NCBI GenBank assembly: GCA_021156245.1
Contig: JAJNBO010000011.1
Coordinates: 1 to 15,038 of the forward strand
Reading direction: 5' to 3'
Origin: Ramlibacter sp.
GTDB lineage: Bacteria > Pseudomonadota > Gammaproteobacteria > Burkholderiales > Burkholderiaceae_C
Length of the DNA: 15,038 nt
The first letter of the stretch is position 1. Each line of letters opens with the position of its first letter. The notes below the pieces were generated by a model that searched no databases, was not told the DNA's origin, and saw only the letters and a list, made by a program, of their open reading frames with translations. Below are positions 7,190 through 13,802 of the stretch, one piece after another. The position numbers and the translations under genes are program-made.

Positions 7190-8044
7190 TCAGGCCTTCG
7201 ACGCATGCACGCTGAGTCCGCGGCGCGACAAGGCCATGCGCAACGCGTCAGCGACGGTCGACTTCGTGGCGACGTCGCCGAGGTCGACGCCCAGGTGGAC
7301 GATGGTTTGCGCGATCTGGGGGCGGATGCCGCTGATGATGCATTCGGCGCCCATCAGCCGGGCGGCGGCGACGGTCTTGAGCAGGTGCTGCGCCACCAGC
7401 GTGTCCACGGTCGGCACGCCGGTGATGTCCATGATGGCCACGGTCGCTTCATGCTCCACGATGGCGAGCAGCAGGTTCTCCATGACGGTCTGCGTGCGCT
7501 CGCTGTCCAGGGTGCCGATCAGGGGCACGACCAGGACGCCGTCCCACAACTTGATGACGGGCGTGGACAGGTCCAGCAGTTCCTGCTGCTGGCGGGCGAT
7601 GACCTGCTCGCGTCCGCGCTGGTGCGCTTCGATCGTGACGAGGCCGAGCTTGTCGAGCACCGCCGAGGCGATCATGGTTTCCTGGTTCAGGCGCGCGGCG
7701 TCCGCGGCATAGGTGTGGCGCAGCGCCGAGAACAGCGGCGCCTTCAGCGAGAACACGAAGGTGGCCGTCTCGGACGGCGAGAACCCCGCATGCGCCCGGT
7801 TCTTCGACAGGTCGGACAGGGATTCGCGGACGTCGTCCCAATGCGCGCCGTTCATGCCGACGTCGTAGCTGGTCTGGCAGGCCGCGGAAAGGGCGGCAAG
7901 GAAGATGCGGGACTGGTCGCCGACCTGGGTTTCGCTGAGGATATCGCGGCGGCTGTTGTCCGCCATCTGCAGGCCCACCCATTCGCGCAGGATGGAAGGC
8001 TGGTTGTCCTTGAGGATGGACCCCATACCGATGCTATTGGCCAT
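7190..8044 (-). CDS. rsbR: RsbR-like co-antagonist: N-terminal helical sensor domain plus STAS domain
   Basis: The protein has 284 residues. Residues about 15-110 form a helical domain like the RsbRD N-terminal family, with ILREWVGLQ (18-26) and the striking FSPSETATFVFSLKAPLF (88-105). A charged helix (about 138-157) leads to a C-terminal STAS domain (160-275). The STAS domain has IMDITGVPTVDTLVAQHLL, where Thr215 aligns with RsbS serine 59, and GIRPQIAQTIVHLGVDL, where Thr247 is the second expected phospho-threonine. The known family role is to co-assemble with RsbS, sense stress through the N-terminal domain and tune release of RsbT. I chose ATG 8044 (MANSIGMGS) because AAAGGAG lies 5 bases upstream; longer in-frame starts lie in non-conserved sequence within the PAS gene. 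The signal sensed is unknown. A candidate promoter lies upstream and the ribosome binding site lies in a possible hairpin. Confidence 0.91.
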   Translation of the reverse strand: MANSIGMGSILKDNQPSILREWVGLQMADNSRRDILSETQVGDQSRIFLAALSAACQTSYDVGMNGAHWDDVRESLSDLSKNRAHAGFSPSETATFVFSLKAPLFSALRHTYAADAARLNQETMIASAVLDKLGLVTIEAHQRGREQVIARQQQELLDLSTPVIKLWDGVLVVPLIGTLDSERTQTVMENLLLAIVEHEATVAIMDITGVPTVDTLVAQHLLKTVAAARLMGAECIISGIRPQIAQTIVHLGVDLGDVATKSTVADALRMALSRRGLSVHASKA

Positions 8045-8047
8045 GAA

Positions 8048-8069
8048 GGCTCCTTTGGTCCAGGGAGCC
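8048..8069 (-). promoter_or_regulatory. Inverted repeat masking the rsbR ribosome binding site
   Basis: Read on the minus strand, GGCTCC (8069-8064) and GGAGCC (8053-8048) can pair around a 10-base loop. The 3' arm contains the GGAG of the rsbR Shine-Dalgarno, which lies 5 bases before the start. A folded leader would hide the site, so translation of the whole stressosome module could be held down. The stem is only 6 bp but is five-sixths G-C. A chance repeat in GC-rich DNA is the main alternative. Confidence 0.4.
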
Positions 8070-8102
8070 GTCGGCGACGAACAATCGGTGAACAGTGGGC
8101 GG

Positions 8103-8132
8103 AGTATGCGCGCTTTCCGGAAAAATTGTCGG
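8103..8132 (-). promoter_or_regulatory. Candidate promoter of the stressosome module
   Basis: On the minus strand, CCGACA (8132-8127) and CATACT (8108-8103) each match four of six positions of the sigma-70 -35 and -10 hexamers and are spaced 18 bases apart. They lie in the only sizeable gap of the minus-strand gene run (8045-8148), giving a leader of about 50 bases before rsbR. The spacer holds a perfect 10-bp palindrome, TTTCCGGAAA (8114-8123), which could be an operator. The match is moderate and was judged by eye. Confidence 0.35.
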
Positions 8133-8148
8133 GCTCTTCCGTAAAGCG

Positions 8149-8523
8149 TCAGGACGGCCGCAAGCGCCCTACGGCGAAGACACCCGTCACCGCGCCTGCT
8201 TCGTTGCGCAGCAGGCCGAAGGAAAAGTCCACATAGAGGCGCCTGCCGTCCTTGTGCGTGGCACGGGTGGTCAGCACCTTGCCGTCCACCTTCAGGTGCC
8301 CGCTGGCGACCGCGTTGCGAAAGCCGGTGTCGTGCGCTGCGTGAAAGCGCTCGGGCACGATCAGGTCGAGCGGCGAGCCGAGGGCTTCCGATGCGGTGAA
8401 GCCGAACATTGCTTCGGCGCCGCGGTTCCACAGGTGGATGATGCCTTGCGGGTTGGCGCAGATCACCGCGTCGTGCATGGAGTCGACGATGTCGGCGGCG
8501 AGCTGGGACATGCGCGCAAACAT
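8149..8523 (-). CDS. Small stand-alone PAS-domain protein
   Basis: This 124-residue protein is essentially one PAS domain. The start of the fold is LAADIVDSMHDAVICANPQGIIHLWNRGAEAMFGF, followed by TASEALGSPLDLIVPERF and, near the end, THKDGRRLYVDFSFGLLRNEAGAVTGVFAVG, the typical last strands of PAS. No output domain, membrane segment or DNA-binding region follows. It lacks the cysteine motif of LOV photoreceptors; a bound ligand cannot be predicted. ATG 8523 is the first codon in frame after dnaE2, 19 bases past its stop; ATG 8511 (MSQLAADIV) is possible. Neither has a good Shine-Dalgarno, so translation may be weak or coupled to dnaE2. It lies between the SOS mutagenesis genes and the stressosome genes. 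It may deliver a signal to RsbR or to the histidine kinase, which lacks its own sensor, but this is only inference. Confidence 0.8.
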   Translation of the reverse strand: MFARMSQLAADIVDSMHDAVICANPQGIIHLWNRGAEAMFGFTASEALGSPLDLIVPERFHAAHDTGFRNAVASGHLKVDGKVLTTRATHKDGRRLYVDFSFGLLRNEAGAVTGVFAVGRLRPS

Positions 8524-8542
8524 AGCACGCGACACGTGCGTT

Positions 8543-11500
8543 TCAGTGGAAGTCCCTGCTGCTGCCCAGCTTTCCGAGCCTGCCCAGCAAGGGCGTGAGG
8601 TCCTCCAGCTTCTCGGCGATGAGGTGGCGCACCTGCCCGCCGCTTTCGACGTCGCGCTGCCACACCCCGCGCACCGCCATGAGCTTGGAATGCAGCAGCG
8701 CATCGCGCTGGTTCTCGCGAACGTGCTTCCACACGATCACGTTCACGGGACCGGTTTCGTCTTCGAGGGTGACGAAGATGGTGCCGTTGGCAGTCTGCGG
8801 TTGCTGCCGGACGGTCACGATCCCGCAGGCGCCCACGCGGCGGTTGTGTGGCAGGTCGTGCAGCTCGCTGGCGCTGAGCAGCTTCAGTTTCGACAGCTTC
8901 TGGCGCAACAGGGCGACGGGATGTCGACGCAAGGTGAAGCCGGTGGCCGCGTAGTCGAAGAAGATCTCCTCGCCTTCATGCGCTGCTGGCAACAGCAAGG
9001 GCTGTTCGTTGATCGGAGCCTGTCGCAACATGCCCGGCGACTTCAGTTGCGCAGCGGCTTCCCAAACCTGCTGACGTCGGTGACCCGCCAGTGAACGGAG
9101 AGCATCTGCTGCAGCAAGCGCCTTGAGATCCTTCAAATCGAGTTGCGCTCGCAACGCAAGGTCTTCGACGCTCTCGAAGGCCTTCTCGTTCCGTGCTTCG
9201 ACGATGCGCTGTCCACCTGCTTCGGAAAGCCCGCCGACCAGGCGCAGCCCGAGACGCACAGCCGAGGGGTCAGCCAATTGAGCGTCCCAGTCCGAGTGGC
9301 AGACATCCGCAGCGAGCACCGTGACGCCATGACGCCGAGCATCCTGGATCAACTGCGACGGGGCATAGAAGCCCATGGGCTGAGAGTTCAGCATGGCCGC
9401 GAGGAAGCACGCGGGCTCGTGGCACTTCAACCAGCTGGAGTCGTAGGCCAGCAAGGCGAAGCTGTACGCGTGGCTTTCTGGGAAGCCGTATTCGCCGAAG
9501 CCGAGGATCTGCTTGAAGATCGCTTCGGCAAACTCGCGCCGGTAGCCGTTGGCGATCATCCCGCAGATCAAGCGGTCCTGGAACTTGTGCACGCCGCCGC
9601 TGCGCTTCCAGGCAGCCATCGAACGGCGCAACTGGTCGGCTTCATCGGCCGAGAAGCCGGCGGCGATCATCGAGATCTGCATCACCTGCTCCTGGAAGAT
9701 CGGGATGCCCAGCGTCCGCTCCAGCGCAGGCTTGAGCGCCTCCTTCTCGTACTGGATGCTCTGCCCGCGCCGCACCCTCTCGCGTGCTTTCAGGTACGGA
9801 TGGATCATTCCGCCCTGGATCGGCCCGGGGCGCACGATCGCCACCTCGATCACCAGGTCATAGAACTCCCTCGGCTTCAGCCGCGGCAGCATCGACATCT
9901 GCGCGCGGCTTTCGATCTGGAACACGCCCACCGTGTCGGCCTTGCAGATCATGTCGAAGGTGGCCCCGTCCTTGTCCGGAATGTCCGTCAGCGTGAAAGG
10001 CACGCCCCGTTTCCGGCTGACGAAATCCAGGCAGCGGCGGATGGCCGTGAGCATGCCCAGCGCCAGCACGTCCACCTTCAGCAGCCCCATTTCGTCCAGG
10101 TCGTCCTTGTCCCACTGGATGACCGAGCGGTCTTTCATCGCCGCGTTCTCCACCGGCACCAGGCGCGTGAGCTTGCCCTGCGTCAGCACGAAGCCGCCGA
10201 CGTGCTGGCTCAAATGCCGGGGAAATCCCATCAGCTCTTCGGACAACTCCATCCAGAGCGCCAGTGATTTCGGCGGAGCGCTCACCCCCAGGTGCGTGGC
10301 GAGTTCACCGAGCTTCTGCACCCGCAACCCGCGCTCGTCGAACCAGAAGTGGTCTTTGGCGAACGCATCCACCAGTTGCTCCGGGATGTCCATCGCCTTG
10401 CCGACGTCCCGAATGGCGCTCCGGGCACGGTACGTGGCCACGACCGCGGCGATGGCCGAGCGCTCGCGACCGTACTTGCGATAGATGTACTGGATGACCT
10501 CTTCGCGCCGCTCGTGCTCGAAGTCCACGTCGATGTCCGGCGGCTCCTTGCGCTCGCGGCTGATGAAGCGTTCGAACAGCAGGTCCGACCGCGCCGGGTC
10601 CACGGCCGTGATCCCGAGGCAGAAACACACAGCGGAATTCGCAGCGGAGCCCCGTCCCTGGCAAAGGATCTTCTGCGACCGTGCGAAAGCGACGATGTCG
10701 TGCACGGTGAGGAAGTACATCTCGTAAGCGCAGTCCGAGATCAGGTCCAGCTCGCGCACCAGTTGCTTGCGCACTCGCCAAGGCACGCCTTGCGGATAGC
10801 GCGTGCCTGCCCCTTCGATGGTGAACCGGCGCAGGGCCTGGCGCGGCGTCAATCCTTCGGGCACCGTCTCCAGCGGGTACTGGTACTTGACCTCCTCCAG
10901 GCTGAAGCTGCAGCGGTCGGACACCTCGAGGGTGCGATCGAGCCATTCCGTGGGATAGGAAGATGCCAGCCGCATGCGATGCCGCAAGTGCCGCTCGGCG
11001 TTGGCCTGCAGATCGAATCCGCATTCGTTCACAGGCTTGCCCAGCCGAACGGCCGTCATCACGTCCTGCAGCGGCTTGCGCGAGCGTGCATGCATGTGGA
11101 CGTCGCCCGCGGCAACGACGGGGATGCCTGTTGCATCGCTGGCCTGTTGCAGCGTCTGCAGCCACAGCTCGTCGTCCCCTTGCAGCAGCAGTTCCGCAGC
11201 CAGCCAGGCCCGATTTCCGAACCGGTCCTGCGCCCATTCGATGCGCTCGCACAGTTCATCCAGGCCCAGGTCGTGCGAGGGCGACAGCAGGATTTCACAG
11301 TCGGTGAGCAAGCTGAAGTCGCTCTTCTCCCGGCTGCAGAGGTACTTCCCCTTTTCGGCCTCGCGGCAAGCAAGCGTGATGAACTCGCAAAGGTTCCCCC
11401 AGCCCTGCACGTTCTTCGCCAGGGCGACCAGCCGGAAGCCATCCAGCGCAAACTCCGACCCGAGCAGGAGCTTCAGCCCCAGCTTCCTGGCTTCTCCATG

Positions 11501-11662
11501 CGCGCGCACCACGCCCGCCACGGAACATTCATCCGTGATCGCCAGGGCTGTGTATCCGAGTTCATGCGCGCGCTGCACCAGCTCCTGCGGGTGCGAAGCG
11601 CCGCGCTGGAAACTGAAGTTGGAGAGGCAATGCAGCTCCGCGTAATCGGGCAACCAGGACAC
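8543..11662 (-). CDS. dnaE2: Error-prone DNA polymerase DnaE2 (ImuC), SOS mutasome catalytic subunit
   Basis: This 1039-residue C-family polymerase has the usual DnaE2 length. It begins with a PHP domain (about 5-200; ELHCLSNFSFQRGASHP, ALAITDECSVAG, AGDVHMHARS), then the palm with CQGRGSAANSAVCFCLGI (334-351), the catalytic aspartates in PPDIDVDFEHERR (Asp376 and Asp378) and LLKVDVLALGML (Asp531). A helix-hairpin-helix and an OB-fold follow (GACGIVTVRQQPQT), and the chain ends in SRDFH, typical of DnaE2. It has no proofreading exonuclease. With ImuA and ImuB it carries out mutagenic translesion synthesis after DNA damage. The start is GTG 11662, set by AAGGA 6 bases upstream overlapping the imuB stop; the ATG at 11669 is in another frame. 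It is third in the LexA-headed operon and is intact. Confidence 0.97.
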   Translation of the reverse strand: MSWLPDYAELHCLSNFSFQRGASHPQELVQRAHELGYTALAITDECSVAGVVRAHGEARKLGLKLLLGSEFALDGFRLVALAKNVQGWGNLCEFITLACREAEKGKYLCSREKSDFSLLTDCEILLSPSHDLGLDELCERIEWAQDRFGNRAWLAAELLLQGDDELWLQTLQQASDATGIPVVAAGDVHMHARSRKPLQDVMTAVRLGKPVNECGFDLQANAERHLRHRMRLASSYPTEWLDRTLEVSDRCSFSLEEVKYQYPLETVPEGLTPRQALRRFTIEGAGTRYPQGVPWRVRKQLVRELDLISDCAYEMYFLTVHDIVAFARSQKILCQGRGSAANSAVCFCLGITAVDPARSDLLFERFISRERKEPPDIDVDFEHERREEVIQYIYRKYGRERSAIAAVVATYRARSAIRDVGKAMDIPEQLVDAFAKDHFWFDERGLRVQKLGELATHLGVSAPPKSLALWMELSEELMGFPRHLSQHVGGFVLTQGKLTRLVPVENAAMKDRSVIQWDKDDLDEMGLLKVDVLALGMLTAIRRCLDFVSRKRGVPFTLTDIPDKDGATFDMICKADTVGVFQIESRAQMSMLPRLKPREFYDLVIEVAIVRPGPIQGGMIHPYLKARERVRRGQSIQYEKEALKPALERTLGIPIFQEQVMQISMIAAGFSADEADQLRRSMAAWKRSGGVHKFQDRLICGMIANGYRREFAEAIFKQILGFGEYGFPESHAYSFALLAYDSSWLKCHEPACFLAAMLNSQPMGFYAPSQLIQDARRHGVTVLAADVCHSDWDAQLADPSAVRLGLRLVGGLSEAGGQRIVEARNEKAFESVEDLALRAQLDLKDLKALAAADALRSLAGHRRQQVWEAAAQLKSPGMLRQAPINEQPLLLPAAHEGEEIFFDYAATGFTLRRHPVALLRQKLSKLKLLSASELHDLPHNRRVGACGIVTVRQQPQTANGTIFVTLEDETGPVNVIVWKHVRENQRDALLHSKLMAVRGVWQRDVESGGQVRHLIAEKLEDLTPLLGRLGKLGSSRDFH

Positions 11663-11668
11663 GCTGCA

Positions 11669-11673
11669 TCCTT
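11669..11673 (-). promoter_or_regulatory. Ribosome binding site fixing the GTG start of dnaE2
   Basis: AAGGA, read on the minus strand, shares its first base with the imuB stop codon and lies 6 bases before GTG 11662. It supports the GTG start, which leads straight into the conserved PHP N-terminus. The ATG five bases nearer is out of frame. Confidence 0.7.
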
Positions 11674-12953
11674 CAGGCGTAGACGCCGTGCAGGAACCAC
11701 TGCGCGCGGTCCTGGTCTTCCGACAGCCGTTCGCGGTACACCCACAGCAGGCCGGCGGACTCGCTGCGGGCGATGAAGTAATCCCGCAGCACCGGCTCGT
11801 TGCCTTGCGGGTCCCACCACGCGGCCTCGATGCGGCGTGCCCGCGTCAGCAACTGCAAAGCGCCTTGGTAGAACGGCTTGTCGCCTTTCACCTGCAGCCG
11901 CAGCGGCTCGCGCAGCAGCCAGGGCGGATAGATCGCATCTCCCACCATCTCCTTCACCGCTGCAGCCGCACCCGCAGTGCGAGCCGGCACCCACTGCTGC
12001 ATGCATTCGGGCCTGTGGTCCTGCAAAGGGTGGGCCATCGTCACGTTGTTCTCACCCAGCCGCACGCTCAGCCGCTCGATGAGCTGGTGCAATTTCTCGC
12101 CGGGCTTGTTGTCCTCCGGCAGCAGGCTCGCGCTGGCGCCTCCCCAAGGCACCGTCTCGAGGGTGCGCAAGCGAAGATGATTGGCCGGTGCGGAGAGCGT
12201 GCTGCGGGCGAGCTGCTCCGAAGCCAGCCTGCGCAGGTGCTTCATCTCCTGCGAAGGTTCCGCTGTCCGCAGCTCCAGCTTTTCCGTGCGCGGCAAGACC
12301 TTGCCATCCAGGCGACGCAGGTCCAGCGTCCATTCCAGTTCCAGTGCCAGAACGCCGAGATTGCGTGCCTGCAGCCAGGACTGCAATCGCGTCAGCAAGT
12401 GCTGCGCAGCGAACATCAGGTCCGATGCCGACGTGGCCAGCGACACCAGCTCCACGTTCTGGTCGAAGGTGGCAGGCAGCGTGATCCAGGCAAAGCGTTC
12501 CGGGCGCTCCCCATAGGCGCTGTCCAGTGCCTGCAGCAATTCGGTGCCAAAGCGCCGGCTGACGCCCGACCGCGGCAGGCCACGCAGGTTGCCGAAGGTG
12601 GTGCAGCCGATGCGGTCCAGCGTATGCAGGTGTTCACGCGCCGCAGTCAATGTCGAGAGAGGAAGATCGTCCGGCACATGCTCGGGACAAGCCTGCCCCT
12701 GCCTGCGCAGGCGAAGCAGGGACAACGCCACCAGTGCGGTGGATCCGGAAGCCCGCGACAAGGCCGGCATCTCCGTGCCGGACACCAGCCGCTTCAGCAG
12801 CTCCCTGCGTCCGCCGAACAGCCTTTCGGAAGCGCCGGCCTCGAGCAGGACGGCTTCATCGACGAAAGCGACACGGGGGGTGAACTGCAAGGCCCGCCAA
12901 CCCCATGCCACCGCGTCGTCATCCGGCGAAACTTGGAGTGCGATCCAGTACAT
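11673..12953 (-). CDS. imuB: ImuB, catalytically inactive Y-family polymerase-like protein of the SOS mutasome
   Basis: This 426-residue protein belongs to the Y-family-like ImuB group. Its N-terminus MYWIALQVSP aligns with the first strand of DinB-type polymerases, but the metal-binding aspartate found there in DinB is absent, as is usual for ImuB. The family stretch LQFTPRVAFVDEAVLLEAGASERLFGG follows, then a helix-hairpin-helix part (LDRIGCTTFGNLRGLPRSGVSRRFG) and a little-finger-like domain with the segment near LPATFDQNVELV. ImuB is known as the hub that binds the beta clamp, ImuA and DnaE2; I did not find an unambiguous clamp motif. The start is ATG 12953, 35 bases inside the end of imuA; a longer frame from 13013 adds a non-conserved leader. 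The dnaE2 start lies 10 bases downstream of the stop. Confidence 0.93.
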   Translation of the reverse strand: MYWIALQVSPDDDAVAWGWRALQFTPRVAFVDEAVLLEAGASERLFGGRRELLKRLVSGTEMPALSRASGSTALVALSLLRLRRQGQACPEHVPDDLPLSTLTAAREHLHTLDRIGCTTFGNLRGLPRSGVSRRFGTELLQALDSAYGERPERFAWITLPATFDQNVELVSLATSASDLMFAAQHLLTRLQSWLQARNLGVLALELEWTLDLRRLDGKVLPRTEKLELRTAEPSQEMKHLRRLASEQLARSTLSAPANHLRLRTLETVPWGGASASLLPEDNKPGEKLHQLIERLSVRLGENNVTMAHPLQDHRPECMQQWVPARTAGAAAAVKEMVGDAIYPPWLLREPLRLQVKGDKPFYQGALQLLTRARRIEAAWWDPQGNEPVLRDYFIARSESAGLLWVYRERLSEDQDRAQWFLHGVYA

Positions 12954-13659
12954 GCGATTCGCTCGGATGGATTTCGACCGTGGGAACGACTTCGCGCCGG
13001 GGTTTGCGCGCATTCAGCAGCGCAGCCAAACGGCCAGGCTGCGCACGCAGGACCAGAGGTTGCAGCAGAGGGGGACCGCGGCGCTTCAAGATCTGCACCT
13101 CCATCCGCTCGACACCCTGCACCAGCAGGCGCAGGCGTGCAGGGGTGGACTGCTGGCGGCAGTTCTCGGGACGAAAGACGAACAGCAGCTTCTCCCCTGC
13201 CTGCGCGCAAAGCTGCAGCCGACGCAGGTCTTCGCTGCGGGCTTGCGGCAACCAGGACAGGACCGCCGTGACGTCCGCACAGCGCAAAGCCTGCTCCGTG
13301 GACCACAGCGTGGATGAGACCTTGTCGGCCCGCACGCAGAGCAACTGCTCCGGCTGGATGCCCTGCGCGCGAAGCGAGGGACCGAAGGGTTGGTGAGGGG
13401 CATTCACCAGCACCGCCGGCCCACGGCCCTCTTTCATCGAAGCGCACATGCCCTGCCCCACCAGTTGCCAGACGTGTTGCTCCGCTTGCTGCTGGAGGAT
13501 CTCGATCAGGTTGCCGACGGGCCAGCCTCGTCCGGGCAGTTGCGCATCCAGCAAGGCATGTCCCGTGGACAATGTCTTTTCCTGCGCCTGCGCGAGTTCC
13601 CTGCCCCGCCACACATGGGGCAGTTGCAAGTCGGGAGAGGAAAGCGAGGGGGCAGTCAT
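12919..13659 (-). CDS. imuA: ImuA, RecA-like accessory protein of the SOS mutasome
   Basis: This 246-residue protein is the first gene of the imuA-imuB-dnaE2 cassette. It has the RecA/SulA-like fold of ImuA: HVWRGRELA and STGHALLDAQLPGRGWPVGNLIEILQ near the N-terminus, where RecA has its ATP-binding loop. Here the glycine-rich segment lacks the GKT of a Walker A motif, as is usual in ImuA. Later parts include VLSWLPQARSEDLRRLQLCAQAGEKLLFVFRP, the C-terminal RecA-core strands. ImuA acts with ImuB and DnaE2 in damage-induced mutagenesis. ATG 13659 lies 14 bases downstream of a perfect LexA box and has only a weak Shine-Dalgarno; no better start in frame was seen. The 3' end overlaps imuB by 35 bases, so the two are coupled. 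Confidence 0.92.
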   Translation of the reverse strand: MTAPSLSSPDLQLPHVWRGRELAQAQEKTLSTGHALLDAQLPGRGWPVGNLIEILQQQAEQHVWQLVGQGMCASMKEGRGPAVLVNAPHQPFGPSLRAQGIQPEQLLCVRADKVSSTLWSTEQALRCADVTAVLSWLPQARSEDLRRLQLCAQAGEKLLFVFRPENCRQQSTPARLRLLVQGVERMEVQILKRRGPPLLQPLVLRAQPGRLAALLNARKPRREVVPTVEIHPSESHVLDRTPSFAG

Positions 13660-13673
13660 GGCAGCGTGAGATA

Positions 13674-13689
13674 CTGTTTCTTTATACAG
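13674..13689 (-). promoter_or_regulatory. LexA box (SOS operator) of the imuA-imuB-dnaE2 operon
   Basis: The 16 bases read CTGT-N8-ACAG on both strands, the classical gamma/beta-proteobacterial LexA operator, extended by one base on each side to ACTGT/ACAGT. The AT-rich core contains TATAAA on the minus strand (13686-13681), a likely -10 element, so LexA binding would block RNA polymerase directly. It lies 14 bases upstream of imuA ATG. Because the region is divergent, the ABC transporter gene on the other side might also be affected. Confidence 0.92.
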
Positions 13690-13733
13690 TAGTTTTCGGC
13701 CGACCGAAAGCGCCTCTTCCCCTCCTCCCCACC

Positions 13734-13767
13734 GGGAACGGCTTTCCGTTTAAAACTGCCGGTTCCC
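13734..13767. repeat. Imperfect inverted repeat in the imuA / ABC transporter divergent region
   Basis: GGGAACGGC (13734-13742) and GCCGGTTCCC (13758-13767) pair apart from one bulged base, around a 15-base AT-richer loop. It lies in the 143-base divergent region, upstream of the ABC transporter start. A smaller hairpin, TTTCGG/CCGAAA with a CCGA loop, lies at 13694-13709. Either may be an operator or a leader structure; neither has a T-run. No clear promoter for the transporter was seen. Confidence 0.4.
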
Positions 13768-13789
13768 CCGCGCCCAGCTGCGCACCACT

Positions 13790-13793
13790 GGAG
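13790..13793 (+). promoter_or_regulatory. Ribosome binding site supporting the TTG start of the ABC transporter
   Basis: GGAG lies 9 bases before TTG 13803 and nothing in frame upstream is a better start. The site supports translation from TTG, giving MYRLFEKLLHPYPETDPP. Confidence 0.6.
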
Positions 13794-13802
13794 TCCTTTC
13801 GT

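Noticed and set aside
6641..8236. 531-codon plus-strand open frame opposite rsbS and rsbR
   Set aside because: It is Asp/His/Arg-rich shadow sequence; the opposite strand carries unmistakable STAS proteins.
7190..8431. Extended 413-codon version of the RsbR-like protein
   Set aside because: The extra 129 residues overlap the PAS gene in another frame and are Arg-rich without a domain; a strong ribosome binding site supports ATG 8044.
8525..8539. Short hairpin GCACG/CGTGC between dnaE2 and the PAS gene
   Set aside because: The 5-bp stem without a T-run is easily met by chance in this base composition, so I do not call it a terminator.
10292..13271. Long plus-strand open frames opposite dnaE2 and imuB
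   Set aside because: They show no family motif and run opposite conserved polymerase motifs; they are explained by third-position GC bias.
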